From NCBI GenBank assembly GCA_023261405.1, contig JAHFOZ010000328.1, positions 1 through 6,089 of the forward strand: 6,089 nt of DNA, given 5' to 3'. Positions within the stretch are counted from its first letter, which is position 1, and the number at the start of each line of letters is the position of its first letter. Positions 1-5,911 of the stretch are shown piece by piece. The DNA is from Planctomycetota bacterium. GTDB lineage: Bacteria; Planctomycetota; MHYJ01; JACPRB01. The notes below the pieces were generated by a model. It had not been told where the DNA came from. It searched no databases and saw only the letters and a program-made list of their open reading frames with translations. Position numbers and translations under genes: made by a program.

Positions 1-375
1 GAACTTGGTGGGGTTCTCGAAGAGCTCGCGCTCGGCCTCCGGGCCGGCGATCTTCGCTCCGCTCCCCTCCAGTTTCGGGAATCCCTGGCACTGCTCGCGG
101 TGGTGGTGCGTGAAGAGCACCCATTCCACCTTCCTGATCCCGAGCTCGCCCAGATGCTCCAGGACGCTCCCGTCGCCCAGGTCCACCAGGAGGGCCGTGT
201 CGCCGTCGCGGAAAACGTAGACGTTGCACGTGTCGGTCCAGACGAAGAGGTCGGGATGCTTCGCGGGATCCGGCTGCCGGAACCCGGCGGGCGCGGCGGA
301 CCGGGGGACGAGGGGCGGCGCCGACGCCGAGCAGCCGGCGAGGAGGAGCAGGAAGCAGCGCAGGAGTCTCGTCAT
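1..375 (-). CDS. Metallo-beta-lactamase-fold lipoprotein, N-terminal part (cut by window edge)
   Basis: The reading frame is open from an ATG at 375 down to base 1, giving 125 residues; the C-terminus lies outside the window. Residues 1-15 form a lipoprotein signal: basic start, leucine-rich core and the lipobox LAGC with Cys15, so the protein is probably lipid-anchored in the cell envelope. After a linker of about 30 residues the fold begins. VYVFRDGD then LLVDLGDGS (residues 52-70) resemble the first strands of metallo-beta-lactamase proteins, and THHHREQ (89-95) sits where the metal motif HxHxDH belongs. The first two histidines are kept (90 and 92), but the Asp and third His positions read Glu94 and Gln95, so metal binding may be altered. 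The substrate cannot be told. It is transcribed divergently from the coiled-coil/actin gene. The Shine-Dalgarno is weak (AGAAG, 8 nt upstream) and lies in a hairpin. Fold assignment is good; a catalytic role is uncertain. Confidence 0.8.
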   Translation of the reverse strand, partial: MTRLLRCFLLLLAGCSASAPPLVPRSAAPAGFRQPDPAKHPDLFVWTDTCNVYVFRDGDTALLVDLGDGSVLEHLGELGIRKVEWVLFTHHHREQCQGFPKLEGSGAKIAGPEAERELFENPTKF

Positions 376-417
376 CCGCGTACTTCTACGCCCCGCCGCC
401 GGCGGAAGTGCGCGGAT
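374..417 (-). promoter_or_regulatory. Imperfect hairpin over the start site of the metallo-hydrolase
   Basis: Bases 374-386 and 405-417 are complementary at 12 of 13 positions; the only mismatch is 381 against 410. The 18-base interior can form a second small stem (394-397 with 401-404). In the minus-strand mRNA the stem would pair the A and U of the start codon and cover the only Shine-Dalgarno-like bases (AGAAG, 382-386). It could therefore limit translation. As DNA it could instead be an operator for a dimeric regulator. The structure is read directly from the sequence; the function is inferred. Confidence 0.45.
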
Positions 418-464
418 CCGGCCCGGATGGCCCGGCTCGCAAGGCATCCGTTTCGCGTACAAGA

Positions 465-480
465 GGGCATCTCCATGCCC
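465..480. repeat. Perfect 6-bp inverted repeat (GGGCAT-CTCC-ATGCCC)
   Basis: Two perfect 6-base arms flank a 4-base centre. The repeat ends 6 bases before the proposed -35 box of the coiled-coil/actin gene, a position typical of activator or repressor sites. It also lies within the possible leader of the divergent metallo-hydrolase gene. An arm this short could arise by chance in GC-rich DNA, so an operator role is only a suggestion. Confidence 0.3.
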
Positions 481-486
481 CGGATG

Positions 487-515
487 TTGCACGGCCCCAT
501 AAGAGGTCGTAAGAT
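487..515 (+). promoter_or_regulatory. Sigma-70-like promoter for the coiled-coil/actin gene
   Basis: TTGCAC (487-492) and TAAGAT (510-515) are separated by exactly 17 bases. They match the -35 consensus at 3 of 6 and the -10 consensus at 4 of 6 positions. Transcription would start near 522 and leave a leader of about 30 bases before the ATG at 552. It is the most AT-rich patch in the intergenic region. Sequence match only. Confidence 0.4.
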
Positions 516-551
516 GCAGAGAGCGCGGCGCGTGCCGCCAGCGGAAGGACC

Positions 552-2804
552 ATGCCTGATCCCTCGAAGCTGAACATTCAGAAGGCCATCGACCAGGGCT
601 CCCGGATGGCGTCCCTCTCCAGCCTCGCCAACAGCGGGGTGCGGAACGTCAAGGTCCTGGACGAGAACACCCTGCACGAATTGATCGCCCAGGCGATCGA
701 CGAGGTGGTCTCTTCCCAGACCTCGGCGGAGCGGTCGAAACTCCTCGCCGACGCCCGCAAGCAGCTCGTCCAGATCATGAACGAGCGCAACGAGTTCATG
801 GACAAGGCCGGCCTGGCCGAGGCGGGCAAGAACGATCTCGTGCAGCAGGTGGAACACCTCCAGAACGAGCTCAAGGTGCGCCGGGAGATCGAGCAGAAGG
901 GCGACGCGACGCAGGCGCGCCTGAAGGAGCTGGAGGAGGAGAACGCCTGGCTCCGCGGAGAGCACGACACGATGGTCGAGGCGCTCGACCAGGCGCAGTC
1001 GGAGATCAAGAGGCTGCGGGCGGAACTCGAGGCGCTCCGGGCGCAGCTGGAGGGCGCGCAGGCGCTGGCCGACCAGGCCGCGGCCGCGGCCGGGGAGCTG
1101 GAGACGCTCAAGGAGGAACTGGCCCGGGAGCAGGAGCGCGCCGACCAGGCCGGGTCCGCCGCCGCGGAACTGGAAGCCTCACAGGCCGAGGCGGAGACGC
1201 TCAGGGAACAACTGGCCCGGGAGCAGACGCGGGCGGATCAGGCGGAGGCCGCGCGGGCCGAAGCGGAGACGCTCCAGGAGGAGCTCGCGCGCGAGCAGTC
1301 GCGCGCGGACCAGGCGGGGGCGTCAGCCGAGGCGCTCCGGCGGGATCTTGAGGCGGTGAAGGCGGAGGCGGAGACGGCCCGCGCGGAAATCGCGGCGCTC
1401 CTGGGCTTCGCGGAGGAAGCGCGCCGCGGCGAGGAGACCGCCGACGACGCGCGGGCCCCCATAGAGCAGGAGCTCCGGAAGGCACGCGAGGAGAACGCGC
1501 TCCTGGAGGCGAAGCTCGCGGAGCAACTGGAGGCGGTCCGCGCCGCAGCGGAGTCCACCGGAGAGCGGCAGGCCGCGCTCCAGGCGGAACGCAACCGGTC
1601 CCAGGAGGAAGCGGATCGCCTGCGCCAGGAGAACGATCGATTGGTCCGCGAGGTGGGAGCAGCCCGCACGGCCCGTCCGCCGACGCCCCCGCCCCCTCCG
1701 CCCCTCGAGGAGGTCCGCGAGGACATCGAGGAAGTCGCCGACGTGGAGCCCGCCCCGCCCGTGCCGCTCGTCATCATCCCTTCCGACCGCAGGCACCGGG
1801 CCGGAGGGAAAGGCAAGGGGCTCGACATCGGGACGGTGAACCTCGTGGCCGCGGAGCAGAACGAGAAGGGCGAGGTGGAGCTCCGCACGAAGCGGAACGT
1901 CTTCCTCGACATCGGGATCGACGCCTACACCAAGGCGATGCTCACGCGGCTCAACGTGCCCTACTTCATCCAGAACAAGAAGATGTACATCCTGGGCGAG
2001 GAGGCCTTCGAGCTGGCCAACGTCCTCAACAAGAACACGCGCCGGCCGATGAAGGACGGCCTCATCTCCCCGAAGGAACAGGACGCGCTGCCGGTGATGA
2101 AGCTGCTCATCGGCTCGATCCTGGGCGAGCCGCGCACCGTCAACGAGGTGTGCTTCTACTCGGTGCCGGGCGACCCGGTGGACAGCGACCTCTCCGTGGC
2201 CTACCACCGCGACCTCTTCGACGCGGTGCTCCAGGCGCTCGGCTACAAGCCCTCGCACATCATCGAGGGCCACGCGGTGACGTTCGCGGAGCTGGGCGAC
2301 GAGGACTTCACCGGCATCGGCGTCTCCTGCGGCGGTGGCATGTTCAACGTCTGCGTGGCCTACAAGTCGATGCCCGCCCTTACCTTCTCCACCTCCCGGA
2401 GCGGCGACTGGGTGGACCAGAACGTGGCGCAGGCGCTCAGCCTGAAGCCCGCCAAGGCCACGCTCCTCAAGGAGAAGGGGGTGGACCTCCTCCACCCGAA
2501 GACGCGCGAGGAGGACGCGATTTCGATCTACTACCGCAACCTGATCCAGTACAACCTGAACAGCATCGCCGAGCGCTTCCGAGCCGCCGAGAACATGCCC
2601 ACCTTCAGCGAGCCGGTCTCGATGGTCTTCTCCGGCGGCACCTCGATGGCGGGCAACTTCATCGAGCTGGTGAGGGAGGTCTTCAAGGGCCTCGACTTCC
2701 CGATCCCGGTGAAGGAGGTGCGGATGGCGAAGGACCCCTTCAACGCGACGGCGAAGGGCGCCCTCGTGGCCGCCCAGCTCGAGATGGCCCAGTCCCCGGC
2801 CTGA
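552..2804 (+). CDS. Long coiled coil fused to an MreB/actin-like ATPase domain
   Basis: This 750-residue protein has no signal peptide or membrane span and should be cytoplasmic. Residues 1-60 form a non-repetitive head. Residues about 60-370 are heptad-rich Leu/Ala/Glu/Arg coiled coil with three near copies of LxEELAREQxRADQA starting at 186, 217 and 241. A proline stretch (376-384) and an acidic, proline-containing linker lead to an actin-fold domain at about 419-745. That domain shows phosphate loop 1 (GLDIGTVN, 423-430), a second glycine loop (VSCGGGMFN, 591-599), an MreB-like SGDWVDQ (617-623) and the adenosine motif SGGTSMAG (694-701). The second loop lacks the aspartate usual in MreB and Hsp70 (Ser592 instead). 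MreB alone is about 340 residues, so the coiled coil is an added half. A filament or scaffold function is plausible but inferred. SD-like GGAAGG lies only 3 nt before the ATG; the next Met is residue 19. The gene stands alone, divergent from one neighbour and convergent with the other. Confidence 0.9.
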   Translation: MPDPSKLNIQKAIDQGSRMASLSSLANSGVRNVKVLDENTLHELIAQAIDEVVSSQTSAERSKLLADARKQLVQIMNERNEFMDKAGLAEAGKNDLVQQVEHLQNELKVRREIEQKGDATQARLKELEEENAWLRGEHDTMVEALDQAQSEIKRLRAELEALRAQLEGAQALADQAAAAAGELETLKEELAREQERADQAGSAAAELEASQAEAETLREQLAREQTRADQAEAARAEAETLQEELAREQSRADQAGASAEALRRDLEAVKAEAETARAEIAALLGFAEEARRGEETADDARAPIEQELRKAREENALLEAKLAEQLEAVRAAAESTGERQAALQAERNRSQEEADRLRQENDRLVREVGAARTARPPTPPPPPPLEEVREDIEEVADVEPAPPVPLVIIPSDRRHRAGGKGKGLDIGTVNLVAAEQNEKGEVELRTKRNVFLDIGIDAYTKAMLTRLNVPYFIQNKKMYILGEEAFELANVLNKNTRRPMKDGLISPKEQDALPVMKLLIGSILGEPRTVNEVCFYSVPGDPVDSDLSVAYHRDLFDAVLQALGYKPSHIIEGHAVTFAELGDEDFTGIGVSCGGGMFNVCVAYKSMPALTFSTSRSGDWVDQNVAQALSLKPAKATLLKEKGVDLLHPKTREEDAISIYYRNLIQYNLNSIAERFRAAENMPTFSEPVSMVFSGGTSMAGNFIELVREVFKGLDFPIPVKEVRMAKDPFNATAKGALVAAQLEMAQSPA
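1107..1316 (+). repeat. Degenerate in-frame repeats in the coiled coil
   Basis: The 15-residue unit LxEELAREQxRADQA occurs three times, at residues 186-200, 217-231 and 241-255, spaced 31 and 24 residues apart. Shorter AEAET units lie between and after them. The DNA copies are related but not identical, so the expansion is old or selection has kept only the protein pattern. The spacings are not equal, which argues against simple recent tandem duplication. Confidence 0.6.
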
Positions 2805-2811
2805 GGTCAGA

Positions 2812-2847
2812 TCCGCAGACATTTTCAACCCGTTGCGACCCTGCGGA
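2812..2847 (+). terminator. Inverted repeat after the coiled-coil/actin gene
   Basis: TCCGCAG (2812-2818) and CTGCGGA (2841-2847) are perfect 7-base arms with a 22-base loop, starting 8 bases after the stop codon. No T-run follows on the plus strand, so it is not a classical intrinsic terminator. It may stabilise the mRNA 3' end or help Rho-dependent ending. Weak call. Confidence 0.25.
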
Positions 2848-2852
2848 CGGCG

Positions 2853-2880
2853 AACAAAAGACTTGCGAGTCGGAGGACTC
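2853..2880 (-). terminator. Possible weak terminator of the rsmH/amidohydrolase unit
   Basis: On the minus strand, GAGTC-CTCC-GACTC (2880-2867) begins at the amidohydrolase stop codon. An overlapping smaller stem, GACT-CGCA-AGTC (2871-2860), runs directly into TTTTGTT. This gives the stem-plus-T-run order of an intrinsic terminator, but the stems are only 4-5 bp, so it would be weak. Together with the repeat at 2812-2847 it fills the convergent gap. Confidence 0.3.
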
Positions 2881-4204
2881 AGGGGCGGACGAGCAGTTCC
2901 AGGCATGCGCGCGCGAGCGCCGTCGTGCCGGTGCGGAGCGTGGGCTCCGGGTCCACCGCCCACTTCGAGGAGTGGAGGCCCACGTCGGGGTCGTGGCCGG
3001 GCTTCGCGCCGCCGACGCGGAACTGGAGGCCGGGGACCTTGTAGTAGCGCGGGAAGCGGCTGAAGTCCTCGCCGCCCATCATGGGCTCGGCAGTGTACAC
3101 GCTTTCCTTTCCCAGGAGCTCCTCGAAGACGCCGCGCATCCGCTTCGTGAGCGACGGGTCGTGGTAGCCCGCGGGGGTATACTCGTCCTTGGAGCTCACC
3201 TCGGGCGCCTTCGTCGCCGCGTGCGCCTCGGCCACGTTGTGCGCGATCCGGCGGATCTCGGCGAGCAGCCTCTCGCGGCTCTCGTCCTCATAGGAGCGCA
3301 CCGTGAGCATGAGCTTCGCCGAGTCGGGGATGACGTTGTGCTTCGCGCCCGCCTGGAAGGAGCCCACGGTCACCACGGCCCGCGTGCCGGGGGCCAGCTT
3401 GCGGCTCACGATCGTCTGGAGCGCGAGCACGATCTCGGAGCCGATCACGACGGGGTCCACGGTCAGGTGGGGCCAGGCCCCGTGGCCGCCGCGGCCGTGG
3501 ATGACGATGTCGATCGAGTCCACGTTCGCCGTGGCGTAGCCCGAGCAGGTGCCGATCTTCCCCGCGAGCGTCGGGAAATCGTGGACGCTGAGGCAGGCCA
3601 CGGGCTTCACGGGGACGAGCTCGTGGAATTTCGGGTCCTCGAGCATCATCCGCGCGCCGATCCCGAGCTCCTCGGCGGGCTGCCCCACGAGGACCACGGT
3701 GCCGGACCACTTGTCCCTGAGCTTCGGGAGCACGCGCGCGAGGCCGATCCCGATGGTGATGTGCGAGTCGTGCCCGCAGGCGTGCATGACGCCCGAGGTG
3801 CTGGCGTAGGGCAGGCCGGTCTCCTCCTTCACGGGGAGGCCGTCGATGTCCACCCGGGCGAGGACCACCGGACCGTCGCCGTTCTTCAGGATCGCGACGA
3901 CGCCCGTCCCGCCGACCTTCTCGGTGACCGTCCAGCCCGCGGCGCGCACTTCGGCCGCGAATCGGGCGGCGGTCTTCTCCTCTTTGAGGGAGAGCTCGGC
4001 GTTCTGGTGGAACCACTTGTACATCTCGACGAGCGGGCCGACCTCCGGCTCCACGGCGGCCTTGACGGGCACGGCGAGCTCGTCGGGAAGGGCGGGTTTC
4101 TTTTCGGCGGTCATGGGCATGGCTGCCTCCGGAGGTGCGGAACAGCCGGAGAACAAGATAGTCCAACCGGCCAGGATAGGGAACGAAAATCGGGCCCGTT
4201 TCAT
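2879..4204 (-). CDS. M20-family amidohydrolase lipoprotein (M20D, hippurate/IAA-amino acid hydrolase type)
   Basis: This 441-residue protein belongs to the binuclear metal M20D amidohydrolases, which cleave N-acyl amino acids. Exact substrate unknown. Residues 1-21 form a signal ending in LFSGC (Cys21), a likely lipid anchor, unusual because many relatives are cytoplasmic. Seen motifs: RVDIDGLPVKEETGLPY (117-133), HACGHD (141-146, metal ligands Cys143 and His145), GQPAEE (174-179, catalytic Glu178 and metal Glu179), His208, the dimerisation-domain GRGGHGAWPH (237-246), MMGGEDF (375-381) and LHSS with metal ligand His411. All expected ligands of the cysteine-type site are present, so it is probably active. 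The start at 4204 is chosen because AGGAG lies 7 nt upstream and it yields a proper lipoprotein signal; a longer open frame to 4327 overlaps rsmH. It follows rsmH by 10 nt and is probably translationally coupled. An internal ATG at 4120 also has a strong SD. Confidence 0.9.
   Translation of the reverse strand: MKRARFSFPILAGWTILFSGCSAPPEAAMPMTAEKKPALPDELAVPVKAAVEPEVGPLVEMYKWFHQNAELSLKEEKTAARFAAEVRAAGWTVTEKVGGTGVVAILKNGDGPVVLARVDIDGLPVKEETGLPYASTSGVMHACGHDSHITIGIGLARVLPKLRDKWSGTVVLVGQPAEELGIGARMMLEDPKFHELVPVKPVACLSVHDFPTLAGKIGTCSGYATANVDSIDIVIHGRGGHGAWPHLTVDPVVIGSEIVLALQTIVSRKLAPGTRAVVTVGSFQAGAKHNVIPDSAKLMLTVRSYEDESRERLLAEIRRIAHNVAEAHAATKAPEVSSKDEYTPAGYHDPSLTKRMRGVFEELLGKESVYTAEPMMGGEDFSRFPRYYKVPGLQFRVGGAKPGHDPDVGLHSSKWAVDPEPTLRTGTTALARACLELLVRP
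4126..4130 (-). promoter_or_regulatory. Internal Shine-Dalgarno inside the amidohydrolase gene
   Basis: GGAGG on the minus strand stands 5 nt before an in-frame ATG (codon 29, 4120-4118). A second ATG follows at codon 31. Starting here would give a protein without the signal and lipid-anchor cysteine but with the whole enzyme domain. The site is clear in sequence; its use is unproven. Confidence 0.35.
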
Positions 4205-4211
4205 GCGCCGG

Positions 4212-4216
4212 CTCCT
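4212..4216 (-). promoter_or_regulatory. Ribosome binding site of the amidohydrolase, overlapping the rsmH stop
   Basis: AGGAG on the minus strand lies 7 nt before the ATG at 4204 and shares two bases with the rsmH stop codon (4217-4215). This decides the amidohydrolase start and suggests that ribosomes ending on rsmH re-initiate on the next gene. Confidence 0.7.
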
Positions 4217-5129
4217 AACCCCTTGCCTTATGCCGCCTGGCCCAGCGCAGTTTGGCCGACCGGGAGCGGGGGTTGCGCTCCTGCTCCGCCGCGGTGGCCA
4301 GGATGGGCTCGGGGCTGGTTTTCGCATAGGCCCCCGATCGCTCGCCGTCCCGGAACGCCTGCTTCACGAGACGGTCCTCCCCGCTGTGGAAACTGAGGAT
4401 CGCCGCCGTCCCCCCGGGCTTCAGGCAGGCCGGGAGTACCGCCAGGAGGCGCTCGAGGTTGGGGAGCTCGCGGTTGACGAGCATCCGGAGCGCCTGGAAG
4501 GTCCGCGCCGCAGGGTGCAGCTTCGCGCCGGCGGCGCGCTCGAGGGTGAAGTCGCGCGCCTTGCAGACGAGGGCCATGAGCTCCTGCGTCATCCGGAGGG
4601 GCCGGCGCTGGACGATGAGCTGCGCGATCTGCGGGGCCGATTCCTCGTTCCCGAGCTCAAGGATCGCCTTCGCCAGCTCCTCCTCGCCCATCGTGTTCAC
4701 GAGCTCGGCGGCCGTCTTTCCCCGTGTGGGGTCCATGCGCATGTCCAAAGGGCCGGGGCGCCGGTAGGAAAAGCCGCGCCTCGCGTCGTCGATATGCGGA
4801 CTCGAGACGCCGAGGTCCGCGAGCACGCCGTCCACCCCCTCGAGTCCCAATTCACCGAGGACGGTCGGCAGGCCGGCGAAGTTGGCGTGGCGGAGTTCGA
4901 AGTCGCCCCCCTGGATCTCGAGCCGGTCGCGGGCCGCCTCCAGGTTGGCCGGGTCGAGGTCGAGCCCGATCACCCGGACCCCCTTCCGGAGGAGCTCGGC
5001 GGAATGTCCCCCCAGGCCGACCGTGCAGTCCACGACCACCTGGCCCCTCTTCGGCCGGAGGGCCTGCATCACTTCCTTGAGGAGGACCGGGACGTGGCGT
5101 CGTTCAACCCCCATGGGAAGGTGGATCAT
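4215..5129 (-). CDS. rsmH: 16S rRNA (cytosine(1402)-N(4))-methyltransferase RsmH
   Basis: RsmH methylates N4 of C1402 in the decoding centre of 16S rRNA using S-adenosylmethionine. The 304 residues match the usual length (about 310 in E. coli) and all landmarks are present: HVPVLLKEV (12-20), the SAM loop DCTVGLGGHS (34-43), GLDLDP (55-60), ADLGVSSPHIDDARRGFSYR (104-123), GPLDMRMDP (126-134), HPAARTFQALRMLVNREL (205-222), SFHSGEDR (246-253) and the C-terminal NPRSRSAKLR (286-295). SFHSGEDR has Gly where Leu is common. The ATG at 5129 has only a weak GGGA 9 nt upstream; the alternative ATG at 5114 has no SD, and no in-frame start lies just above. RsmH usually heads the division and cell-wall cluster with ftsL and penicillin-binding protein genes. 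Here it is followed by an amidohydrolase and preceded by a divergent gene, so it has left that cluster. Confidence 0.96.
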   Translation of the reverse strand: MIHLPMGVERRHVPVLLKEVMQALRPKRGQVVVDCTVGLGGHSAELLRKGVRVIGLDLDPANLEAARDRLEIQGGDFELRHANFAGLPTVLGELGLEGVDGVLADLGVSSPHIDDARRGFSYRRPGPLDMRMDPTRGKTAAELVNTMGEEELAKAILELGNEESAPQIAQLIVQRRPLRMTQELMALVCKARDFTLERAAGAKLHPAARTFQALRMLVNRELPNLERLLAVLPACLKPGGTAAILSFHSGEDRLVKQAFRDGERSGAYAKTSPEPILATAAEQERNPRSRSAKLRWARRHKARG

Positions 5130-5133
5130 ATCA

Positions 5134-5162
5134 TTGAATCCCGGGGGCTTCCCCGCTATCCT
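5134..5162 (+). promoter_or_regulatory. Sigma-70-like promoter for the peptidyl-prolyl isomerase
   Basis: TTGAAT (5134-5139) and TATCCT (5157-5162) are 17 bases apart and each matches consensus at 4 of 6 positions. The start would fall near 5169, giving a leader of about 24 bases. The spacer contains a 5-bp GC hairpin (5142-5155) that would also lie in the leader of the divergent rsmH. No convincing minus-strand promoter for rsmH was found in the 63-base gap. Confidence 0.4.
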
Positions 5163-5192
5163 CTCCTCTCTAACCTCTTTTCGGAGACAGCC

Positions 5193-5864
5193 ATGCGCAT
5201 CTTCCGGCCGACCCTCGCGCTCCTCGCCGCGTTCAGCCTGGCGGCCGCCGCCCCGCAGGACCTGAAGGAGCAGAAGCCCGAGCCCGACCTCCTCAAGGAC
5301 CCCAAGGCCGCGGGCATCAACAAGCAGGCCCCCGCCAGATACCAGGTCAAGTTCACCACCTCAAAGGGCGAGTTCCTCGTGGAGGTGCAGCGCGAGTGGG
5401 CGCCCAACGGGGCCGACCGGTTCTACAACCTCGCGAAGAACGGCTGGTTCGACGACGTCCGCTTCTTCCGCGTGATCAAGGACTTCATGTGCCAATTCGG
5501 CATCAACGGCGACCCCAAGCTGAACACCTCGTGGAAGAACGCGGTGATCAACGACGATCCGGCCGGGAAGCAGTCCAACACCAAGGGCATGATCAGCTTC
5601 GCCATGCGCGGCCCGAACACCCGGACCACGCAGATATTCATCAACTTCGGTGACAACACGCGCCTGGACGGGATGAACTTCGCGCCCTTCGGGAAGGTGG
5701 CCTCCGGCATGGAGGTCGTGGATTCCCTCTACAAGGAATACGGCGAGGGCGCCCCGAGGGGAAAGGGCCCGGATCAGGGGAAGATCCAGGAGCAGGGCAA
5801 CGAATATCTGAAAAAGGATTTCGACAAGCTCGACTACGTCAAGACCGCCCGGGTCCTCGAGTAG
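5193..5864 (+). CDS. Exported cyclophilin-type peptidyl-prolyl cis-trans isomerase
   Basis: Cyclophilins speed proline cis-trans isomerisation during protein folding. The 223-residue precursor begins with a Sec signal peptide (residues 1-20, ending in a run of alanines), so it probably acts in the periplasm. No lipobox cysteine is present. The cyclophilin domain spans about 50-180. FFRVIKDFMCQFGI (91-104) corresponds to FHRxIPGFMxQGG and keeps the catalytic Arg93 plus Phe98 and Gln101. ISFAMRGPNTRTTQIFINF (134-152) keeps Gln147 and Phe149, and LDGMNFAPFGKV (158-169) closes the fold. The tryptophan that binds cyclosporin in human cyclophilin A is absent, as is common in bacterial members. A charged tail of about 40 residues follows (180-223). 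The ATG at 5193 is chosen because GGAG sits 6 nt upstream and the signal peptide starts there; the frame is open far upstream but runs antisense through rsmH. Divergent from rsmH. Confidence 0.93.
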   Translation: MRIFRPTLALLAAFSLAAAAPQDLKEQKPEPDLLKDPKAAGINKQAPARYQVKFTTSKGEFLVEVQREWAPNGADRFYNLAKNGWFDDVRFFRVIKDFMCQFGINGDPKLNTSWKNAVINDDPAGKQSNTKGMISFAMRGPNTRTTQIFINFGDNTRLDGMNFAPFGKVASGMEVVDSLYKEYGEGAPRGKGPDQGKIQEQGNEYLKKDFDKLDYVKTARVLE

Positions 5865-5882
5865 GGCCGGCCCGACCGGCTC
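5864..5882 (+). terminator. Short GC hairpin after the isomerase stop
   Basis: GCCGG (5866-5870) and CCGGC (5876-5880) pair perfectly around a 5-base loop, and two further pairs (one G-T) extend the stem. It starts at the stop codon but has no following T-run. It may protect the mRNA end or pause polymerase together with the hairpins just downstream. Confidence 0.25.
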
Positions 5883-5884
5883 GA

Positions 5885-5911
5885 TGACAATACGGACGGA
5901 GTGTTTTGTCA
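5885..5911. repeat. Palindromic repeat 1 with core GGACGGAGTGTTTT
   Basis: TGACAA (5885-5890) and TTGTCA (5906-5911) are perfect 6-base arms. The core GGACGGAGTGTTTT occupies 5894-5907. The same core recurs 33 bp downstream with a different stem. The arrangement resembles dispersed palindromic (REP-like) elements. No transposase lies in the window. Confidence 0.6.

Noticed and set aside
100..573. A 157-codon plus-strand open frame over the metallo-hydrolase and the divergent control region
   Set aside because: It is Arg/Gly/Pro-rich, antisense to the lipoprotein gene, and passes through the promoter and start of the actin-like gene.
1107..1316. Possible tandem DNA repeat or mobile insertion in the coiled coil
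   Set aside because: The copies differ at DNA level, are unevenly spaced and stay in frame within continuous coiled coil, so a protein-level repeat is the simpler reading.
1323..2963. A 546-codon minus-strand open frame opposite the coiled-coil/actin gene
   Set aside because: It is antisense to a gene with clear domain motifs, and its composition (His, Arg, Leu, Val rich) is that of a reverse-strand shadow.
4205..4327. Upstream extension of the amidohydrolase to a start at 4327
   Set aside because: It overlaps the conserved C-terminus of rsmH, lacks a lipoprotein signal at its start, and ignores the strong SD before 4204.
2150..4396. A 748-codon plus-strand open frame crossing the actin gene end and the amidohydrolase
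   Set aside because: It is rich in Arg, Gly, Pro and His with no recognisable domain, and it runs out of frame through one confident gene and antisense through another. Long stop-free frames like this are common in GC-rich DNA.
3846..5192. In-frame upstream extension of the isomerase, giving 672 residues
   Set aside because: It is antisense to the amidohydrolase and rsmH. A good SD and a signal peptide place the real start at 5193.
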